This document shows, in pieces, positions 60,278 through 64,000 of a stretch of DNA of 64,000 nt (the first letter of the stretch is position 1; the number at the start of each line of letters is the position of its first letter). The notes under the pieces were generated by a model, which was given only the letters and a program-made list of their open reading frames with translations, did no database searches and was not told the DNA's origin. The position numbers and the translations under genes were made by a program. The stretch lies in the NCBI GenBank assembly GCA_910587235.1, contig CAJUKD010000006.1, positions 1 to 64,000 of the forward strand, written 5' to 3'. Source of the DNA: an uncultured Muribaculaceae bacterium. Its GTDB lineage: Bacteria > Bacteroidota > Bacteroidia > Bacteroidales > Muribaculaceae.

Positions 60278-61117
60278 TTAGAATTCGCTGAATAGTTTTG
60301 GCTTTATAAGAAGCCCGAGGCGCAGCTGCGAATGGAATTGTTTGTAGTCGAGCAGGCCTTCGCCGTAACCGTTGTAATATTGCAGATAGAGGAACTGGTT
60401 GTCGCTTTTCAGTATGCGGAACGACACATCGACGATGGTGTTGAAATTCAGGTTCCAGCCCTGTCGTTTTACAAGTGTCACTCCGAAGTTGAAACGACGG
60501 TTGTTGGTTATGGCCTGGAAACCGGTCTGAAATATGCCGGAGTATTTGAGTATGTCCTGATTGTTCATGCCGTCGACAATAGGAATCCATAATTTGCCGT
60601 GGACCATAAGGTTGCGGCTGAGCATTATGTTGGCCGACAGTGACACTTTGTTCCACGAACGCGACCAGATGCTGTCGCGGCCGTTGCTTTCATGCTCGAT
60701 GATAAGCGATACCTTGCCTATGTAGCGGTTCTTGACGAACAGCGGTTTTGTAAGACCTATGCCGGGGTTGAAGTTCAGGTCGGTCATAGGCATGGAATTT
60801 TCCAGGACATTCCAGAAGCATTTCTGCGAGTAGAACAGATAGAGATATGTACCCCATGGCAGAGTGGCACGCGTCAGACGCTGCGCAATGGAGATCTGGA
60901 ATTTTATGTTTGTGTTCTGTTTGGTGGCCGGAGGACCTACGGACGGACCGAAAATAAAGTAGTTGTCTTTGTATAGCCCGAAATAAGGCTGGTTCGAGAA
61001 GTCGCGTTTTATGCTGTCGGTGTCAAGCGCGCCGTCGCCGTAGGTAAGAATCTGTGCTCCTGCGGGGATAATTGACGCGACGATTGCTGTGATGAATATA
61101 AGCAGGAAACGTTTCAT
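60278..61117 (-). CDS. pldA: Outer-membrane phospholipase A (OMPLA/PldA family)
   Basis: A 279-residue barrel enzyme with a signal peptide (FITAIVASIIPAGAQ). The catalytic residues are visible as H142 and S144 in EHESNGRDS, and N156 in SRSWNKVS, the spacing of the OMPLA triad. PSVGPPATKQNTNIKFQIS and the C-terminal HSQLRLGLLIKP strand fit the barrel. It hydrolyses phospholipids in the outer membrane when asymmetry is lost. Its ATG overlaps the sirtuin stop as ATGA, so translation is coupled. Confidence 0.87.
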   Translation of the reverse strand: MKRFLLIFITAIVASIIPAGAQILTYGDGALDTDSIKRDFSNQPYFGLYKDNYFIFGPSVGPPATKQNTNIKFQISIAQRLTRATLPWGTYLYLFYSQKCFWNVLENSMPMTDLNFNPGIGLTKPLFVKNRYIGKVSLIIEHESNGRDSIWSRSWNKVSLSANIMLSRNLMVHGKLWIPIVDGMNNQDILKYSGIFQTGFQAITNNRRFNFGVTLVKRQGWNLNFNTIVDVSFRILKSDNQFLYLQYYNGYGEGLLDYKQFHSQLRLGLLIKPKLFSEF

Positions 61118-61818
61118 AAATATTTCTGTAGTAGCTCGCGTTCAAGTATACGCATTCCTTCGGTAGCTGTTGTCGGTATCACGTGTACGTCGGGCGGAAC
61201 TGACGCCGGTCTTGGGTCTATGTAGTAGATCGGTGTGCCCGGCCTGACATAGCGTAGCAGGGCTGCTGCCGGATAGACTACAAGACTTGTGCCGATTATC
61301 ACGAATATATCGGCCTGAGCGGCTATCTGCGTTGCCGGCTCGAACATGGGCACGGCTTCCTGAAAAAAGACGATGTGCGGCCGCACCCGGTGTCCGTCGA
61401 TGACGGTGTCGGGCGTTGTCGCGGCCGCGGCTTCAGTAAGCCGCCATGTGAGGCTTTCGTCGTCGATGGCGCGGACTTTCATCAGCTCGCCGTGGAGATG
61501 TGTCACGTGGCTGCTGCCTGCGCGTTCGTGGAGATCGTCGACGTTCTGTGTTATCACGTCGACCTCGAAGTTCTTTTCAAGTCCGGCAAGGATGCGGTGC
61601 GCTTCGTTTGGCCTGACCTCGAAGAGTTGGCGCCGCCGGGCATTGTAGAATTCATGCACGAGGGCGGGATTCCGGGCAAAACCGTCGGCCGAGCACACAT
61701 CCATGACAGGGTAGTTTTCCCACAGGCCGTCGGCGTCGCGGAAAGTGCTGATGCCGCTTTCGGCGCTGATACCGGCTCCGGTCGAAACCACCAGACGGGG
61801 CTTTTTGTCAGAGGTCAT
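61114..61818 (-). CDS. Sir2-family NAD-dependent protein deacylase (class III-like)
   Basis: A 234-residue cytoplasmic sirtuin. NAD-binding motifs are STGAGISAESGISTFRDADGLWEN, TQNVDDLHERAGS and the catalytic His of HLHGEL. FYNARR carries the Tyr/Arg pair linked to succinyl/malonyl lysine preference in SIRT5-like enzymes. The zinc-binding cysteines of canonical sirtuins are absent. I start at MTSDKKPRL (61818), which overlaps the ftsZ stop by a few bases. It is coupled to ftsZ upstream and to the phospholipase downstream. Confidence 0.9.
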   Translation of the reverse strand: MTSDKKPRLVVSTGAGISAESGISTFRDADGLWENYPVMDVCSADGFARNPALVHEFYNARRRQLFEVRPNEAHRILAGLEKNFEVDVITQNVDDLHERAGSSHVTHLHGELMKVRAIDDESLTWRLTEAAAATTPDTVIDGHRVRPHIVFFQEAVPMFEPATQIAAQADIFVIIGTSLVVYPAAALLRYVRPGTPIYYIDPRPASVPPDVHVIPTTATEGMRILERELLQKYL

Positions 61819-63154
61819 CGGGCGAGAAAGATATGGAATTGGTCTTTTTATTGTCGTTGCGGTTGTTGTCGGCACGGGTTGCGGCCTGGTATTGCACGCC
61901 TGTGCGCACCGACGATGCCACGCGTTTGTCGCGCTGGTATGCCGGAGTGCGCTCTATCATGTCTATCACGTCGTCGTTGTCGAGTTGGTCGGCGTCGAGT
62001 ATGATGTAGTTCTGTGTTTCCTGCTTGCGTATGACTTCCTCGACTTTTTCGTTGCCGTACATCTCGGCCATCCGGCGCCTCATCTCCGGATCGTCCTCGA
62101 CCACCGGAGCCTGTGCGCCTTCGATGGTCTGGCGTCCTTCGCGCGGAGTATCGCTGACGGTTATGTCGAAGCCCGATGCCAGAAGCGTGAATTTGACCTG
62201 GTTGCCGAGGCTGTCGTCGAGTCCGTAGCCCCAGATCACCTCGACCTCGAGGTTCATATCGCGGATGAACTGTGTGATTTCGTTCGATTCCTCGGCGGTG
62301 TACGGCGGGTCGATATCGGGCGAGAAATAGAATGCGAAGAGCAGTCGTTTTGCCGAATAGACGTCGGAGTCGCGCAGCAGGGGCGAATGGAGAGCGTTCT
62401 GTATGGCCTGTGTCATGCGGTTCTCGCCTTCGCCGTAGCCTACGGAGATAAGAGCTGTAGCTCCGTCGCGCAGGGTCGAGTCGACGTCGCGCATGTCGAG
62501 GTTGATCATGCTCGGGGTGGTCACGATTTCGGAGATGCTGCTTGCGGCGGTGGTGAGTATGTCGTCGGCTTTGGCAAAAGCCTGTGTGAAGCCGAGTTTC
62601 GGGTATATCTCGGTGAGGCGTTCATTGTTGATTACCAACAGGGCGTCGGTATATTTTCCCAGTTCGTCGGCACCGCGCAGGGCTTTTCGTATTTTCGGCA
62701 TCCCTTCGAAGAAGAAAGGAATTGTGACTATGCCTACCGTCAGTATGCCTCGACTTTTGACGGCGCGCGCCACCACGGGGGAGGCTCCGGTGCCCGTGCC
62801 TCCGCCCATGCCTGCGGTGATGAATACCATGTTTGGCCTCGGCTCAAGCAGAGCCTCGATTTCCTCTATGCTTTCTTCGGCAGCTTCGCGTGCGATTTCA
62901 GGTTTGCCGCCGGCGCCAAAACCGCCTGTAGTGTTGGGTCCTATAAGGAGTTTTGTCGGTACGGGCGACATCCGCAGTGCCTGGGCGTCGGTGTTGAGCA
63001 CCACGAATTCTATTCCTTCGGGATTCTGGCGGTACATGTGGTTGACGGCGTTGCTGCCGCCGCCGCCCATTCCGAGAACAAGTATGCGCAGATCGCGTGC
63101 CCGGTTTTCGGAGTCCGGACGATATTTATCGAGATATGTATTTTCTTCTTCCAT
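61808..63154 (-). CDS. ftsZ: Cell division protein FtsZ
   Basis: The 448-residue tubulin homologue that forms the division ring. The nucleotide signature GGGTGTG is at residues 117-123, LGMGGGGSNAVNHM is the N-terminal nucleotide-binding loop, and NLDMRDVDSTLRDG is the T7-loop region. After the core there is a linker and C-terminal tail of about 110 residues. The gene is 64 bases downstream of ftsA. Confidence 0.98.
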   Translation of the reverse strand: MEEENTYLDKYRPDSENRARDLRILVLGMGGGGSNAVNHMYRQNPEGIEFVVLNTDAQALRMSPVPTKLLIGPNTTGGFGAGGKPEIAREAAEESIEEIEALLEPRPNMVFITAGMGGGTGTGASPVVARAVKSRGILTVGIVTIPFFFEGMPKIRKALRGADELGKYTDALLVINNERLTEIYPKLGFTQAFAKADDILTTAASSISEIVTTPSMINLDMRDVDSTLRDGATALISVGYGEGENRMTQAIQNALHSPLLRDSDVYSAKRLLFAFYFSPDIDPPYTAEESNEITQFIRDMNLEVEVIWGYGLDDSLGNQVKFTLLASGFDITVSDTPREGRQTIEGAQAPVVEDDPEMRRRMAEMYGNEKVEEVIRKQETQNYIILDADQLDNDDVIDMIERTPAYQRDKRVASSVRTGVQYQAATRADNNRNDNKKTNSISFSPDDL

Positions 63155-63218
63155 GATTTTTTGCGTCTTGCTTGATTAACAGATGATATTGTCGGGCCGG
63201 GGAACCGTGCGGCTGTTT

Positions 63219-64000
63219 TCAGTGCTTCGACGGGCGTTCGTCCTCGTCGTCGTCTTCGTCGTCCTCGGGTATGGTGAAGATGCGTGCGAATCCGTTGAGA
63301 AGGCGTCGCATCTGGCCTATGGATTCTTCTTCCTGCTGATCGTCGTCGTCATAATCCTCGTCGTAGTCTTCATCTTCGATGTCGTCATCAGGTTCTTCAT
63401 CTTTGGATTTGTTGCGGTCGGATTTGTGGAACCATCCGAAGCGTCGACTGTTGCGTTCGCGCTCATGGTCGCGGTTCTTGCCGTTGTTGTCGTCATCGAC
63501 GTCGGGATCGTCTTTCAGAAGGTTTTCGTCAGAATCATCGTATTTTTCCTTGCGGACCGGGTGATGTATATCGTAGTCGCGGCGGCGGATATCGTTCTCA
63601 TCGCCGAGTGCGTCGTGGTGGTTGCGTCCCGAGGCTGCGGCAGCTTCGGGTATATAAGTGCATTCGGGCATCGATGTAGCCGCAGCTGTCAGGATGGCGA
63701 CTATGTCGATGTTTTCCTGGGAACGTTCGACAGCCGAGCGGAACTGCACGGTAGGCGGCATGGCGCCGGCACGTACCTGTATCTTTCCCTGTGCTGCCAG
63801 AAGTGCGGCGAAGTTGCGCAGTCTGGCACCGCCTCCTACGAGCACTATGCCTTCCGGCAGATCGGAGGTCTTGTAGCCTGACAGAACTATCTGGTTGATT
63901 ATGTTGGCGGCGATTTCGCCGGCTCGAGCCTGTACGTAGGCATTTATTTCGCGCGAGGTGGCGTCGGCGGCTTCGCTTTCGGGAGCTACGGCGTTGCCCT
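63219..64000 (-). CDS. ftsA: Cell division protein FtsA, 3' part (cut by window edge)
   Basis: About 260 C-terminal residues of the actin-like ftsZ-ring membrane anchor; the start lies beyond base 64000. The last core motif DLPEGIVLVGGGARLRNF is clear at about 63800-63860. It is followed by a roughly 90-residue Asp/Glu-rich low-complexity linker, then an amphipathic helix GQMRRLLNGFARIFTI and a short acidic tail. FtsA normally ends with the amphipathic helix that binds the membrane; here the helix is held far from the core by the acidic linker. Confidence 0.9.
   Translation of the reverse strand, partial: GNAVAPESEAADATSREINAYVQARAGEIAANIINQIVLSGYKTSDLPEGIVLVGGGARLRNFAALLAAQGKIQVRAGAMPPTVQFRSAVERSQENIDIVAILTAAATSMPECTYIPEAAAASGRNHHDALGDENDIRRRDYDIHHPVRKEKYDDSDENLLKDDPDVDDDNNGKNRDHERERNSRRFGWFHKSDRNKSKDEEPDDDIEDEDYDEDYDDDDQQEEESIGQMRRLLNGFARIFTIPEDDEDDDEDERPSKH

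Noticed and set aside
61745..63175. A 476-residue plus-strand open frame opposite ftsZ
   Set aside because: It is antisense to ftsZ, which has perfect GTPase motifs. The composition is typical of a shadow frame.

Overview
The window is a piece of a Bacteroidales chromosome. A Muribaculaceae-like genus is my inference from gene content and a GC near 50 percent; the order itself is well supported. The order-level signs are a SusC/SusD pair, Bacteroidetes-type promoters (TAnnTTTG, often with a TTG about 20 bases upstream) in front of many genes, a TonB-dependent receptor with a carboxypeptidase-like N-terminal domain, lipoproteins typical of the group, and Bacteroidetes versions of FtsZ, FtsA, DnaX and seryl-tRNA synthetase. 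No insertion sequence, prophage, CRISPR array or rRNA operon was seen.

Layout. 0.3-6 kb: a hexapeptide acetyltransferase, a carboxypeptidase-domain secreted protein, purN, a HAD phosphatase coupled to a UbiA-type prenyltransferase, a truncated membrane-protein remnant, and an fprA-type flavodiiron protein. 5.7-27.2 kb: a long minus-strand catabolic locus running from a polyol dehydrogenase and a PfkB kinase through alkaline phosphatase, SusC, SusD, glycerophosphodiesterase, FAD oxidoreductase, MBL-fold hydrolase, sodium symporter, sialate O-acetylesterase, Ser-type sulfatase and calcineurin-like phosphoesterase to a secreted protein and a rho-independent terminator. The matching sulfatase-maturing radical SAM enzyme lies just beyond the terminator. 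A LacI regulator is divergent at the head, with operator-like repeats between. The locus encodes ester-cleaving enzymes and no recognisable glycoside hydrolase.

28-36 kb: a YfhO-type membrane protein, YqeY, SerS, a ZIP transporter facing a His-rich COG0523 GTPase, a TM2 protein, a PAS protein and a peroxiredoxin. 37.5-39.6 kb: two small lipoproteins and two small outer-membrane barrels, each pair apparently duplicated. 39.6-43.2 kb: a compact operon of 5-alpha-reductase-like membrane protein, OYE-family flavoenzyme and two SDRs, the enzyme set expected for reducing a 3-keto-delta4 steroid or bile acid. 43.3-45.5 kb: a porin, a WYL regulator and tRNA-Ala(GGC).

45.5-46.56 kb: a gene-free AT-rich kilobase with several DnaA-box-like nonamers, a candidate replication origin. 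46.5-54.5 kb: plus-strand genes mscL, aroK, a divergent alanine-dehydrogenase homologue, RNase H, an M28 peptidase, SufE, a RecD-like helicase and dnaX. 54.5-64 kb: minus-strand proline-rich lipoprotein, DUF4369/thioredoxin-like protein, NhaC-type antiporter (with a divergent acyltransferase), then the 3' part of a division operon: ftsA (cut by the window edge), ftsZ, sirtuin, outer-membrane phospholipase A and a YifB/ComM ATPase.

A dispersed palindromic repeat with core GAC(G/A)TGCC(R)(Y)GGCA(C/T)GTC occurs at four intergenic sites. At three of them it is joined to the same promoter block upstream of unrelated genes.
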